A stretch of 64,000 nucleotides of DNA from JBBSBL01 sp038251325 (GCA_038251325.1 JBBSBL010000001.1:62001-126000); one strand, 5' to 3'; shown: positions 10,408 to 26,583, counted from the stretch's first letter. Notes: generated from the letters alone by a model not told the origin. Numbers and translations are program-made.

Positions 10408-11793
10408 TCAGCCCACGACGTGCATGCGCTCGGAGGCCTCCTCGAGCACGGGCCGCAGGATGGCCTCGATCTCGTCGAACTGCTCCGGGCCGCAGATCAG
10501 TGGCGGCGAGAGCTGGATGACGGGGTCGCCGCGATCGTCCGCGCGGCAGATGAGGCCGCGTCGGAAGAGCTCGGGTGAGAGGAAGTCGCGCAGCAGCACC
10601 TCGGCCTCCTCGTCGGAGAACGACGCCTTGGTCTTCTGGTCGCGGACCAGCTCGATCGCGTGGAAGTAGCCGGCGCCGCGCACGTCGCCGACGATCGGGA
10701 TCTCGCGCAGCGAGTCGAGCATCGCCCGCAGCCGGGGCTCGTTGCGACGGACGTTGTCGAGGAGGTCCTCGTCCTCGAACACCGCGATGTTCGCGAGCGC
10801 CACCGCGGCCGCCATCGGGTGGCCGCCGAAGGTGATGCCGTGCGTGAAGGAGTTCGTGCCCTCCTCGAACGGCGCGAACACGCGGTCGGAGGCGATGAGC
10901 GCGCCCATCGCGGCGTAGCTCGACGTCAGGCCCTTGGCCGTGGTGATGATGTCCGGCTGGTAGCCGTAGCGCTGGGCCCCGAACCACTCGCCGAGGCGGC
11001 CCCACGAGCAGATGACCTCGTCGGAGACCATCAGCACGTCGTAGTGGTCGCAGATCTCCCGGACGCGCTGGAAGTACCCGTCGGGCGGGGTGAAGCAGCC
11101 GCCGGCGTTCTGGACCGGCTCCATGAACACCGCCGCCACCGTCTCCGGGCCCTCGAACTCGATGCGGTGGGCGACGGCCTCGGCGAGGTCGAGCGGGTCC
11201 ATGTGCTCGGGCAGGCGGTACACGTTGGTGTTCGGCACGTGGCAGCCGCCGGGGGCGAGCGGCTCGAACACGGTGCGCAGGGCGGGGACGCCGGTGGCCG
11301 AGAGCGCGCCGAGCGACGTGCCGTGGTAGGCGATCTCGCGGGCGATGAGCTTCGTCTTCAGCGGGTTCCCGGTGAGCTTGTGGTACTGGCGGGCGAGTTT
11401 GATCGCCGACTCGACTGCCTCGCTGCCGCCCGAGGTGAAGAAGACGCGATTGAGATCGCCCGGCGCGAGCTCGGCGACCTTCGCGGCGAGCTCGATCGCG
11501 CGCGGGTGGGCGTAGGTCCAGTTCGTGAAGAAGCCGAGGTCCTTCGCCTGGTCGGCTCCGGCCTGGGCGACGTCGGCGCGCCCGTGCCCGATGTTCACGC
11601 AGAACAGCGCGGATAGCCCATCGAAGTAGCGGTTGCCGTGCTCGTCCCACACGTGGCAGCCCTCGCCGCGGACGATGATCGGCACGTCGTGGTGCTGGAA
11701 GGCGCCGTGCCGGGTGAAGTGCATCCACAGGTGGCGCTTGGCCAGCGTCTGAAGCTCACTCGTCCCGACGGCCGGCTCGGTCGTGGCTGCCAT
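10408..11793 (-). CDS. Class-III PLP-dependent aminotransferase (omega-amino acid:pyruvate type)
   Basis: A 461-residue fold-type I aminotransferase. The PLP lysine is in TTAKGLTSSYAAMGA (about residues 285-299). The glycine-rich FFTSGGSEAVESAIKLARQYH and VSDEVICSWGRLG (cofactor Asp) are visible. It resembles enzymes that move amino groups from omega-amines or beta-alanine to pyruvate. The ATG at 11793 is preferred; a longer reading from 11916 would run through the upstream palindrome. It is the first gene of the aminotransferase-PucR-ald operon. Pairing with alanine dehydrogenase suggests alanine is the product that ald then deaminates. Exact substrate unknown. Confidence 0.88.
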   Translation of the reverse strand: MAATTEPAVGTSELQTLAKRHLWMHFTRHGAFQHHDVPIIVRGEGCHVWDEHGNRYFDGLSALFCVNIGHGRADVAQAGADQAKDLGFFTNWTYAHPRAIELAAKVAELAPGDLNRVFFTSGGSEAVESAIKLARQYHKLTGNPLKTKLIAREIAYHGTSLGALSATGVPALRTVFEPLAPGGCHVPNTNVYRLPEHMDPLDLAEAVAHRIEFEGPETVAAVFMEPVQNAGGCFTPPDGYFQRVREICDHYDVLMVSDEVICSWGRLGEWFGAQRYGYQPDIITTAKGLTSSYAAMGALIASDRVFAPFEEGTNSFTHGITFGGHPMAAAVALANIAVFEDEDLLDNVRRNEPRLRAMLDSLREIPIVGDVRGAGYFHAIELVRDQKTKASFSDEEAEVLLRDFLSPELFRRGLICRADDRGDPVIQLSPPLICGPEQFDEIEAILRPVLEEASERMHVVG

Positions 11794-11892
11794 GGTCTCC
11801 CGTCCCTTCCGACGTCCGCTTTGTGACTCCGCGTACAACGGTAGCGGGCGCCCCCAACCCCGGACAAGCCGTGGGTGGGCAAAACCGGGCGG

Positions 11893-11923
11893 ATCGGCGT
11901 TGTCCAGGATGGACAACGCCGAT
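11893..11923. promoter_or_regulatory. 31-bp perfect dyad, candidate operator of the aminotransferase operon
   Basis: ATCGGCGTTGTCCA (11893-11906), spacer GGA, then the exact reverse complement (11910-11923). A further GGACAA copy lies at about 11862. The dyad lies 100-130 bp upstream of the aminotransferase ATG and 14 bp beyond the stop of the DMT permease gene. It is either a regulator site, with the PucR protein as natural candidate, or a U-less terminator for the permease. The 14-bp exact arms favour something functional. Which role applies is undecided. Confidence 0.6.
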
Positions 11924-11936
11924 GGTGCGGGCCGGT

Positions 11937-12812
11937 CTACGCGGGCTGGGTGGCGCCTGCCGCCCGCACCGGAGCGGGCGTGAACGCCGCCGCCACGACG
12001 ACGAGGACGAAGGCCAGCGACTGCGCCGCGATCCCGAGCGGGTCGGCCGACAGCGGGTCGCCGAAGACGAGGATGCCGCCGACGATGCCGGCGACGTTCG
12101 CCGCCGTGCCCGTGATGGCGATGACCGGGACCGCCTCACCCTCCTGCAGGGCGCGCGCGGAGGCGTAGAAGGCGGCGACCGAGGCGGCGGCGGCCACGAG
12201 CAGCCAGGGCGAGAGCAGGCCGGCGGCGCCGCCGTCGCCGACGAGGCCGGTGATCGCCTTGATCGCCACGTCGCTGACGCCGAAGAGCAGGCCGGCGGCG
12301 GCCGCGAGCATGACGCCGTGGCGCTCGGCCGGAGCGCCCATGCGGCGGCCGAGGACGAGGAGGCCGCCGAGGACGACGAGGCCGGCCTCGAAGCCGATCA
12401 TGCCGCCGAGCGAGAACTCCGAGCCCGTGCCGTGCGGGCGCGGGAGGGAGAGGGCGAGCAGCGCGAGGCCGAGCGCGACGAGCGCGAGCCCCGCCCACTG
12501 GCGCCGCAGCACGGAGAAGCCGAAGAGCCGCTCGGCCATGACGGCGAGCAGCACGACCCCGGCGGCGAGCACCGCCTGGACGATCGACATGGGCGCGACG
12601 GCGAGCGCCGCGACGTGCAGGGCCCAGGCCACGAAGGCGATCCCCATGCCCACGGCGAACCAGCGCGACCGGAAGAGGCTCGCGGCCGAGTGGAGCGGGT
12701 GGCGCATCTCGACGGCCGGAGCGAGGCAGGCGCCGCGGTGCTTGTAGAGGAAGGCCAGGTTCGTCGCGAACGCGCAGGCGAAGGCGAGGAGGATGCCGGT
12801 GGCGAAGGTCAT
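11937..12812 (-). CDS. DMT/EamA-type membrane transporter
   Basis: A 291-residue protein, almost entirely hydrophobic, with about nine to ten predicted membrane segments and two similar halves (two EamA-like repeats). The start MTFATGILLAFACAFATNLA at 12812 places the first membrane helix at the N terminus. The longer reading from 12890 adds only a polar, unlikely tail. The family exports or imports small metabolites, and NIPA-like members move Mg2+; the substrate cannot be read from sequence. It lies upstream of the aminotransferase operon on the same strand, 143 nt away and separated by the 31-bp dyad, so it may be a separate unit. Confidence 0.8.
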   Translation of the reverse strand: MTFATGILLAFACAFATNLAFLYKHRGACLAPAVEMRHPLHSAASLFRSRWFAVGMGIAFVAWALHVAALAVAPMSIVQAVLAAGVVLLAVMAERLFGFSVLRRQWAGLALVALGLALLALSLPRPHGTGSEFSLGGMIGFEAGLVVLGGLLVLGRRMGAPAERHGVMLAAAAGLLFGVSDVAIKAITGLVGDGGAAGLLSPWLLVAAAASVAAFYASARALQEGEAVPVIAITGTAANVAGIVGGILVFGDPLSADPLGIAAQSLAFVLVVVAAAFTPAPVRAAGATQPA

Positions 12813-12947
12813 GGGTGGGTGGCGATCCGGGGCAGGGTGGCGGAGGCGGGCGTGACGATGGCTATCGGCACGAGGGTCGGGAACCTCCAACTCCTGACCC
12901 GGGCACTGACAAGGTACCGGCTGCGGATGGGTGGCGTTACGTTACGA

Positions 12948-13469
12948 ATGTCGCAAGCGGGTCGGCGCGAACCCTCGATTTCCACGCCGGGCGCCCGCCC
13001 CCTGCTCCTGGTCGACGTCGACGGGGTCATCTCGCTCTTCGGCTTCCCGGCGCATCGGCAGCCGGCCGGGAGCTGGCTGATGGTCGACGGGATCTCCCAC
13101 CTGCTCTCCGCCGAGGCCGGCGGGCACCTGCGCGCGCTCGGGTCGCGGTTCGAGCTGGTGTGGTGCACCGGCTGGGAGGAGAAGGCGAACGAGTACCTTC
13201 CGCTCGAGCTCGAACTCCCCGGCCCCCTCCCCCATGTCGCGTTCGACCCCGGGGCAACGCGACGCCATCCGCACTGGAAGCTCGACGCCGTCGAGGCCTA
13301 CGCCGGCGAGCGGCCGCTGGCCTGGATCGACGACGACCACGAGGGCTGCGCCACGTGGGCGGCGGCGCGGCCGACGCCGACGCTTCTGGTCACGACGCGG
13401 CCGGAGCACGGCCTGACCGCCGTCGAGGCGGAACGGCTGATCGCCTGGGCGCAGGCGCTGGGCGCCTAG
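12948..13469 (+). CDS. HAD-like hydrolase domain protein
   Basis: A 173-residue protein with HAD motif I as LLLVDVDGVISLFG (about residues 21-34), a Thr/Gly segment CTGWEEKAN (about 66-74) and a late acidic motif WIDDDHEG (about 125-132). It matches the HAD domain found in Swiss-army-knife RNA-repair proteins and in small stand-alone actinobacterial proteins. No partner repair domain is present. The ATG at 12948 is chosen because MSQAGRREP leads directly into the domain; an alternative ATG is at 12927. It is the only plus-strand gene in the first 30 kb. Its stop overlaps the SDR stop in a shared CTAG. Confidence 0.75.
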   Translation: MSQAGRREPSISTPGARPLLLVDVDGVISLFGFPAHRQPAGSWLMVDGISHLLSAEAGGHLRALGSRFELVWCTGWEEKANEYLPLELELPGPLPHVAFDPGATRRHPHWKLDAVEAYAGERPLAWIDDDHEGCATWAAARPTPTLLVTTRPEHGLTAVEAERLIAWAQALGA

Positions 13470-14218
13470 CGCCGCTGGCCGGTTGGCCGGATGAGGATCT
13501 CGTTGACGTTGACGCGCGGGGGCGCCGTCACCGCGTAGCGGATGGCCTCGGCGATGTCCCCGGCGGTGAGAACCTCGCCGATCTCGTCGGTCGCCTTCTT
13601 CATGGCGTCGACCACCATCGGGTTGGTGTTGTGGCCCTGCAGCTCCGTCTCCACGAAGCCGGGCTCGATCAAGGTCACGCGGACGTTGGAGTGCAGCGCC
13701 TCCTGGCGCAGGCCCTCCGAGAACCCGACGACGCCCCACTTCGTCAGGTTGTAGACCGCCGAGCCCAGGGCCGCGGTCCGCCCCGCCACCGAACTGACGT
13801 TCACCACGTGGCCGCCGCCGTCGGAGCCCAGCAGCGGCAGCGCGGCGCGCGTGCAGTAGAGCAGCCCGAGGCAGTTGACCTCGATCATGCGCCGCCACTC
13901 GTCGGGGTCGGCGCCCTGCACCGGGCCGAGGAGCATGACGCCGGCGTTGTTGACGAGGATGTCGAGGCGCCCCAGCCGTTCGTGCGCGCCGGCCACGAAC
14001 GCCTCGGCCTGCGCCTGATCGCCGACGTCGGTCTCGATCGCCACGGCACGGCCGCCGTCGCCCTCGATGCGGCTCGCCAGCGCGTCGATGCGCTCGGCGC
14101 GGCGAGCGCCCAGCGCCACGGCCGCGCCGGCGCCGGCGAGGGCCAGCGCCGTCGCCTCGCCGATCCCCGACGAGGCGCCGGTGACCGCCGCGACCTTGCC
14201 GTCGAGCACGCCGGCCAT
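13466..14218 (-). CDS. Short-chain dehydrogenase/reductase
   Basis: A 250-residue classical SDR. The NAD(P) motif TGASSGIGEA is at about residues 14-23, NNAG at about 90-93, the catalytic serine in NVSSVAG (about 139-145), and a variant Tyr-X3-Lys seen as YNLTK (about 155-159). The substrate is not predictable. It starts 2 nt after the rpoC stop, so it must be transcribed with rpoBC unless a promoter lies inside rpoC. Such tight linkage of an SDR to RNA polymerase genes is unusual. Its stop is shared head-on with the HAD gene. Confidence 0.88.
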   Translation of the reverse strand: MAGVLDGKVAAVTGASSGIGEATALALAGAGAAVALGARRAERIDALASRIEGDGGRAVAIETDVGDQAQAEAFVAGAHERLGRLDILVNNAGVMLLGPVQGADPDEWRRMIEVNCLGLLYCTRAALPLLGSDGGGHVVNVSSVAGRTAALGSAVYNLTKWGVVGFSEGLRQEALHSNVRVTLIEPGFVETELQGHNTNPMVVDAMKKATDEIGEVLTAGDIAEAIRYAVTAPPRVNVNEILIRPTGQRR

Positions 14219-14220
14219 CT

Positions 14221-18597
<4,377 letters not shown>

Positions 18598-18608
18598 GTG
18601 GGGTTCCC

Positions 18609-22619
<4,011 letters not shown>

Positions 22620-22901
22620 GGCGGCGACTCCTCGGGATGGTCGGCTATGGGCGGAGGCCGCGCCGAAAGGGCGCGACCAAGGAACATAGCACAGGGCAAT
22701 ACAGGCCCCGAGGCACGGGCGGCCAGCGCTCACGGACCCCGCCCTGGGCCCCGCGTATGTGGCGCGGGAGCCGACCGTCAGGCGGCTGCGACTATCGGCT
22801 GACGCGCCGAAGTGTAGCGGCGGGACGCCTCCGGAGCCACCCCGGGCGGCCGCGCCCACGCGCGGCCCGGGCGGCCGCGCCATGCGCAGGCCGCCCGGGG
22901 A
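22620..22901 (-). other. Non-coding rplL-rpoB spacer (rpoB 5' region)
   Basis: About 280 nt without a credible gene. It contains the hairpin at 22866-22899 and a somewhat AT-richer stretch around 22,678-22,705 (minus strand TATTGCCCTGTGCTATGTT) that could hold a weak promoter. The rpoB ribosome site GAGGAG ends about 8 nt before the TTG start. The rpoB frame stays open through this spacer, but the encoded sequence has no family similarity. Confidence 0.5.
22866..22899 (-). terminator. Hairpin after rplL, possible rplL-rpoB attenuator
   Basis: CCCGGGCGGCC (22866-22876) and its exact complement GGCCGCCCGGG (22889-22899) form an 11-bp, all-G/C stem with a 12-nt loop. It begins 2 nt after the rplL stop. 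No U-tract follows, so full termination is doubtful. Partial attenuation at this point is classical in enterobacterial rplJL-rpoBC operons and would fit the different need for L7/L12 and polymerase here. Confidence 0.55.
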
Positions 22902-23288
22902 CTACTTGACCTCGACGCTCGCGCCGGCCTCCTCGAGCTCGCCCTTGAGCTTGTCGGCCTCCTCGCGCTCGAGCGCTTCCTTGACCGGGCCCGGCGCCTC
23001 GTCGACGAGCGCCTTCGCCTCCTTGAGCCCGAGGCCGGTCGCCGCGCGGACGACCTTGATGACCTGGATCTTCTTCTCGCCCGCGCCGGTGAGGACGACG
23101 TCGAAGGTGCTCTGCTCCTCCTCGGCCGCGCCGTCGCCGCCCGCGGCCCCGGCGGCGGCGGGCGCCGCGGCGGCGACCGCCGTGGCCGACACGCCGAACT
23201 CCTCCTCCAACGCCTTGATGCGCTCCGCGAGCTCGAGCACGGTGATGCCCTTGAGCTCCTCGATCCAGTCCTGGGTGGTGGTGGCCAT
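22902..23288 (-). CDS. rplL: 50S ribosomal protein L7/L12
   Basis: A 128-residue stalk protein. The N-terminal dimerisation domain (to about residue 35, ELKGITVLELAERIKALEEEF) is followed by an alanine/glycine hinge. The C-terminal factor-binding domain has the conserved KIQVIKVVRAATGLGLKEAK stretch. It recruits translational GTPases. It begins 12 nt after the rplJ stop and is followed directly by a strong hairpin. Confidence 0.97.
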   Translation of the reverse strand: MATTTQDWIEELKGITVLELAERIKALEEEFGVSATAVAAAAPAAAGAAGGDGAAEEEQSTFDVVLTGAGEKKIQVIKVVRAATGLGLKEAKALVDEAPGPVKEALEREEADKLKGELEEAGASVEVK

Positions 23289-23300
23289 GCTGCTTCCTCC

Positions 23301-23960
23301 TTAGTCGCCGGCGCCCTCGGCGCCGGCAGTCTCGTCGTCGTTCGTGGAATCGGATGTGTCCGGCTCGGCCTCGGCGGCCGGTGCCTCCTCGGGGCCCGGT
23401 TCCTCGGCGGCGGCCGGTTCCTCGGCGGGCGGCGCCTCCGCGTCGATGAGTCCCTGGTCCCGGATCTGCCCGAGCTGGGCGGCGAGGCCGCCGACCAGCG
23501 CGCCGAGTCCGCGGACCAGGCCGGTCAGCGGCGTGGCCGTGAGGCCGACGAGCTGCCCGTAGAGGATGTCGCGCGCGGGGAGGCGGGCGATCGCCTTGAT
23601 GTCCTCGGTGCCGATCTCCCGGCCCGAGAGTAGCCCCCCCTTGAAGTCGAGGACGTCGGTCGCGCGCTGCGCGTCGGCGAGGGCCTTGGCGGCCACCGCC
23701 GCGTCGCCGCGCACGAAGGTCAGGGCCGTCGGGCCGTCGAGCAGCGCCTTCAGCGACTCTGCGCCCGCCTGGTCGGCGGCGCGCTCGGTGAGCGAGTTCT
23801 TCACGACCCGGAAGGTCGCGTCGGCCTCGCGCAGCCGGGTGCGCAGCTCCGCCGCCTGGGGCACGGAGATCCCGCGGTAGTCCACCGCGAAGACCGCGTC
23901 GGCCTCCTCGATCTGCCCGGCGATCTGCTCGATCACCGCCGCCTTCTGTTCCTTGTTCAT
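23301..23960 (-). CDS. rplJ: 50S ribosomal protein L10
   Basis: A 219-residue L10, the base of the L7/L12 stalk. The start MNKEQKAAVIEQIAGQI at 23960 is preceded by AAAGGGAC. The L10 domain occupies about residues 1-165. Beyond it is an extra 50-residue Ala/Glu/Pro/Asp-rich tail (EEPAAAEEPGPEEAPAAEAE) that most bacterial L10 proteins lack; similar acidic tails occur in RpoB and SecE here. The 166-nt gap upstream probably encodes the autoregulatory leader. Confidence 0.95.
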   Translation of the reverse strand: MNKEQKAAVIEQIAGQIEEADAVFAVDYRGISVPQAAELRTRLREADATFRVVKNSLTERAADQAGAESLKALLDGPTALTFVRGDAAVAAKALADAQRATDVLDFKGGLLSGREIGTEDIKAIARLPARDILYGQLVGLTATPLTGLVRGLGALVGGLAAQLGQIRDQGLIDAEAPPAEEPAAAEEPGPEEAPAAEAEPDTSDSTNDDETAGAEGAGD

Positions 23961-24126
23961 CGCGTTCGTCCCTTTGCTCTCGAGTGCTGGCCGCGAACGA
24001 CGGACGCCCGCACGAGGCGGGCGTCGAGGGGCGGGCCGCACGGCCCACGATCCTGTCTGCTCCGCCTACCCCGGACTTACGTGGCCGGGGGTCTCGGGCG
24101 ACCGAGCGTTCGATGTGCGTCGCCGT
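23961..24126 (-). promoter_or_regulatory. Structured leader of rplJL (candidate L10 leader)
   Basis: The 166-nt gap between rplA and rplJ holds three hairpins: GACGCCCGC/GCGGGCGTC (24003-24025, 9-bp stem), GGGCC/GGCCC (24033-24046), and a CCCCGG/CCGGGG pair at about 24,070-24,090. Bacterial rplJL leaders commonly fold into an L10-(L12)4 binding site used for translational feedback. Position and structure fit, but I cannot confirm the kink-turn consensus by eye. A promoter may also lie here. Confidence 0.6.
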
Positions 24127-24852
24127 CTAGGCCGCGGCGGCCTCCTCGCCGAGGATGTCGGCGGTCCGGCTGGAGTCGACCTTGACGCCCGGCCCCATCG
24201 TGGCCGACAGCACGATCGAGCGGAAGTAGCGCCCCTTGGCGGCCGAGGGCTTCGCGCGCACGAGCTCCTCGATGACGGTGGCGTAGTTCTCGAGCAGCGC
24301 GCGCTCCTCGAAGCTCGTCTTGCCGATCACGAGGTGGACGATCGCGGTGCGGTCGGTCCGGTACTCGACCTTGCCCGACTTCGATTCCTCGACGGCCTTG
24401 CCCACGTCCATGGTGACGGTCCCGACCTTGGGGTTGGGCATCTTGCCCTGGGGGCCGAGGACGCGGCCGAGCTTGCCGACGACCGGCATGAGGTCCGGCG
24501 TGGCGATCGCGACGTCGAAGTCCGTGAACCCGCCCTCCACGCGCTCGGCGAGGTCCTCGGCGCCGACAGCGTCGGCGCCCGCCTCCTCCGCCTCGCGGGC
24601 CTTCTCGCCGCGGGCGAAGACGACGACGGTGACCGACTTGCCGAGCCCGTGGGGCAGCGCGATCGTGCCGCGCAGCTGCTCGTCCGCGTGGCGGACGTTC
24701 AAGCCGGTGCGGACGTGCAGCTTGACCGACTCGTCGAAGCCGCCGTCCTTCTTCATCGCCTTGACCAGCGCGACCGCCTCGGCGGCCGGGTACTCGCGCT
24801 CGCGGTCGTAGCGCTCCTTCGCGTCGCGATAGCTCTTGCCGTGGCGGGCCAT
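24127..24852 (-). CDS. rplA: 50S ribosomal protein L1
   Basis: A 241-residue L1, the mobile E-site stalk protein that helps release deacylated tRNA. Typical motifs MPNPKVGTVTMDVGKAVEESK and FRSIVLSATMGPGVKVD are present. The ATG at 24852 overlaps the rplK stop (ATGA), showing coupling. In enterobacteria L1 represses rplKA by binding its leader; whether this holds here is unknown. Confidence 0.97.
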   Translation of the reverse strand: MARHGKSYRDAKERYDREREYPAAEAVALVKAMKKDGGFDESVKLHVRTGLNVRHADEQLRGTIALPHGLGKSVTVVVFARGEKAREAEEAGADAVGAEDLAERVEGGFTDFDVAIATPDLMPVVGKLGRVLGPQGKMPNPKVGTVTMDVGKAVEESKSGKVEYRTDRTAIVHLVIGKTSFEERALLENYATVIEELVRAKPSAAKGRYFRSIVLSATMGPGVKVDSSRTADILGEEAAAA

Positions 24853-25277
24853 CAGTCGCTCACCTCCACGCCCATCGAGCGGGCGGTGCCGGCGATGATC
24901 TTCGCCGCGGCGTCGAGGTCGTTGGCGTTGAGGTCGTCCATCTTGCGCTCGGCGATCTGGCGCAGCTGCGCCCGGCTGATCGCGCCGACCTTCTCGCGAT
25001 GCGGCTCCGGGGAGCCCTTGCCGAGGTTGATCACCTGCTTGATGAGCACGGCGGCGGGCGGGCTCTTGGTGACGAAGGTGAACGAGCGGTCCTCGAAGAC
25101 CGTAATCACCACGGGGATCGTCGTGCCCGCGTCCGCCTGCGTCTGCGCGTTGAACGCCTTGACGAACTCCATGATGTTGACGCCGTGCTGGCCCAGGGCC
25201 GGGCCGACCGGCGGGGCCGGGCTCGCCTGGCCGCCGGGGGCCTGCAGCTTGATCGTCGTCATGACCTTCTTCGCCAC
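24852..25277 (-). CDS. rplK: 50S ribosomal protein L11
   Basis: A 141-residue L11 with GTG start at 25277. The N-terminal domain has the proline-rich PPVGPALGQHGVNIMEF that contacts the GTPase centre and thiostrepton site, and is required for RelA/Rel activation. The RNA-binding C-terminal domain ends in GTARSMGVEVSD. It starts 1 nt beyond the nusG stop, so nusG-rplK-rplA form one unit. Confidence 0.97.
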   Translation of the reverse strand: MAKKVMTTIKLQAPGGQASPAPPVGPALGQHGVNIMEFVKAFNAQTQADAGTTIPVVITVFEDRSFTFVTKSPPAAVLIKQVINLGKGSPEPHREKVGAISRAQLRQIAERKMDDLNANDLDAAAKIIAGTARSMGVEVSD

Positions 25278-25278
25278 G

Positions 25279-25800
25279 TCAGACCTTCTTCACCTGGTCG
25301 AAGCCCACCTCGACGGGAGTCTCCCGCCCGAAGATGGATACCAGCACCTTGAGCTTGGAGGCGTCCTCGTTGATCTCGGAGATCTCGCCCGAGAAGTCCG
25401 AGAGCGGGCCGGAGATCACCTTGACGGACTCCCCGACGGAGAACTGGGCGCGCGTCCGCGGGCGCTCCGCCGTCTCCCGGTGGAGCAGGCGGTCGACCTC
25501 GGACTGCGTCAACGGCACCGGCTCGTTGGAGGCGCCCACGAAGCCGGTCACCCCGGGGGTGCCCTTGACGAGCTGCCACGAGTCGTCGGTGAGGTTCATG
25601 TTCACGAGCACGTAGCCCGGCATCGTCCGCTTCTCCACCGTCACCTTCTGGTTGTCCTTCATCTCGGAGACCGACTCGGTGGGCACGACGACCGACTTCA
25701 CCGAGCGCTGCTGGCCGAGGGAGACCACGCGATGCTCGAGGTTCTGCTTGACCTTCTTCTCGTGGCCGGAGTAGGTGTTGACGACATACCAACGGAACAT
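25279..25800 (-). CDS. nusG: Transcription termination/antitermination factor NusG
   Basis: A 173-residue NusG. The NGN domain (about residues 1-110) begins MFRWYVVNTYSGHEKKVKQN and has MPGYVLVNMNLTDDSW. The C-terminal KOW domain reads FSVGESVKVISGPLSDFSGE. NusG binds the polymerase clamp and couples it to S10 or Rho. It lacks the long acidic N-terminal extension seen in many other actinobacterial NusG proteins. It follows secE by 28 nt. Confidence 0.96.
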   Translation of the reverse strand: MFRWYVVNTYSGHEKKVKQNLEHRVVSLGQQRSVKSVVVPTESVSEMKDNQKVTVEKRTMPGYVLVNMNLTDDSWQLVKGTPGVTGFVGASNEPVPLTQSEVDRLLHRETAERPRTRAQFSVGESVKVISGPLSDFSGEISEINEDASKLKVLVSIFGRETPVEVGFDQVKKV

Positions 25801-25828
25801 CTGCGGGCTCGCTGCTTTCGGACGGGGG

Positions 25829-26329
25829 CTAGAGGATGGCGTCGACGAGCTTCGAGGACACGAAGTCCATCAGGCCGAGGAAGGCACCGGCGACGACGAC
25901 GAAGACGATGACGACGCCGGTCGCCTGGGCGACCTGTCGCCGGTCGGGCCACTGTACCCGCTGGAGCTCGCGCCAGCTCGCCCGGAGAAACTCGACGACG
26001 CGCGGGCCGCCGCGGCGGCGCCGCAACGCGGGCTCCTCGGCCTTGCGCCGAGCCACCGCGTGCTCCCCCTCGGGCGTGTGCTCGAAGGCCTCCTCCGCCG
26101 CCTCGGCGGCGACGGCTCCGTCGGCGCGCGGCTCGGACCCGCCAGCGCCGGCCTCCAGCTCGGCCTCGACGAGATCGACGTCCGCCGAGGAGTGCTCGAG
26201 CGGCGAGGGGGCCGCCAGCCCGTCATCGCCGTCGTCGGCGCCGCGGGGGGTCTCGGCGCGCGGGCGACCGCCGCCCTGCGCCTGGGCGCGGGCGCGACGC
26301 TGCTTCGCGCGCTTGCGATCGCGGGCCAC
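25829..26329 (-). CDS. secE: Preprotein translocase subunit SecE with long N-terminal extension
   Basis: A 166-residue protein (GTG at 26329) whose last 65 residues are a standard single-span SecE: FLRASWRELQRVQWPDRRQV followed by one membrane helix (about residues 137-157). SecE clamps SecY in the export channel. Residues 1 to about 100 form an unusual basic then acidic low-complexity extension. Typical single-span SecE is 60-80 residues long, though some actinobacteria carry extensions. The start is set by position after rpmG (16 nt); a shorter start cannot be excluded, since the track upstream of the core has no internal methionine. Confidence 0.9.
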   Translation of the reverse strand: MARDRKRAKQRRARAQAQGGGRPRAETPRGADDGDDGLAAPSPLEHSSADVDLVEAELEAGAGGSEPRADGAVAAEAAEEAFEHTPEGEHAVARRKAEEPALRRRRGGPRVVEFLRASWRELQRVQWPDRRQVAQATGVVIVFVVVAGAFLGLMDFVSSKLVDAIL

Positions 26330-26345
26330 CGGCGCCGCGCCCGCG

Positions 26346-26510
26346 CTAGCGGGTCTCCTTGTGAGCCGTGTGCCGCCGGCACCACCGGCAGTACTTGCGC
26401 AGGGCGATCCGCTCGGGGTCGTTGCGCTTGCTCTTGTTCGTCTGATAGTTCCGGCGCTTGCAGTCCTCGCAGGCGAGGGTCACGGCGATCCGGACGTCTC
26501 CGCGGGCCAT
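26346..26510 (-). CDS. rpmG: 50S ribosomal protein L33
   Basis: A 54-residue protein read from ATG 26510: MARGDVRIAVTLACEDCKRR, then NYQTNKSKRNDPERIALRKY and CRWCRRHTAHKETR. Two CxxC pairs (CEDC and CRWC) mark the zinc-binding form of L33. The gene is short and easily missed. Its place immediately before secE-nusG is conserved in many bacteria. It is the first gene of this transcription unit. Confidence 0.95.
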   Translation of the reverse strand: MARGDVRIAVTLACEDCKRRNYQTNKSKRNDPERIALRKYCRWCRRHTAHKETR

Positions 26511-26583
26511 GGGCTTCCAGAGGTCGGGGGTACGGTTGCCGGCTGGGGACGCGCGAGAGCGGCGCCCTCCGGCGGAGGGGCGC

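Noticed and set aside
22620..22883. In-frame 88-codon upstream extension of rpoB
   Set aside because: It has no similarity to RpoB, overlaps the rplL-rpoB spacer, and a good GAGGAG ribosome site exists before the TTG at 22619.
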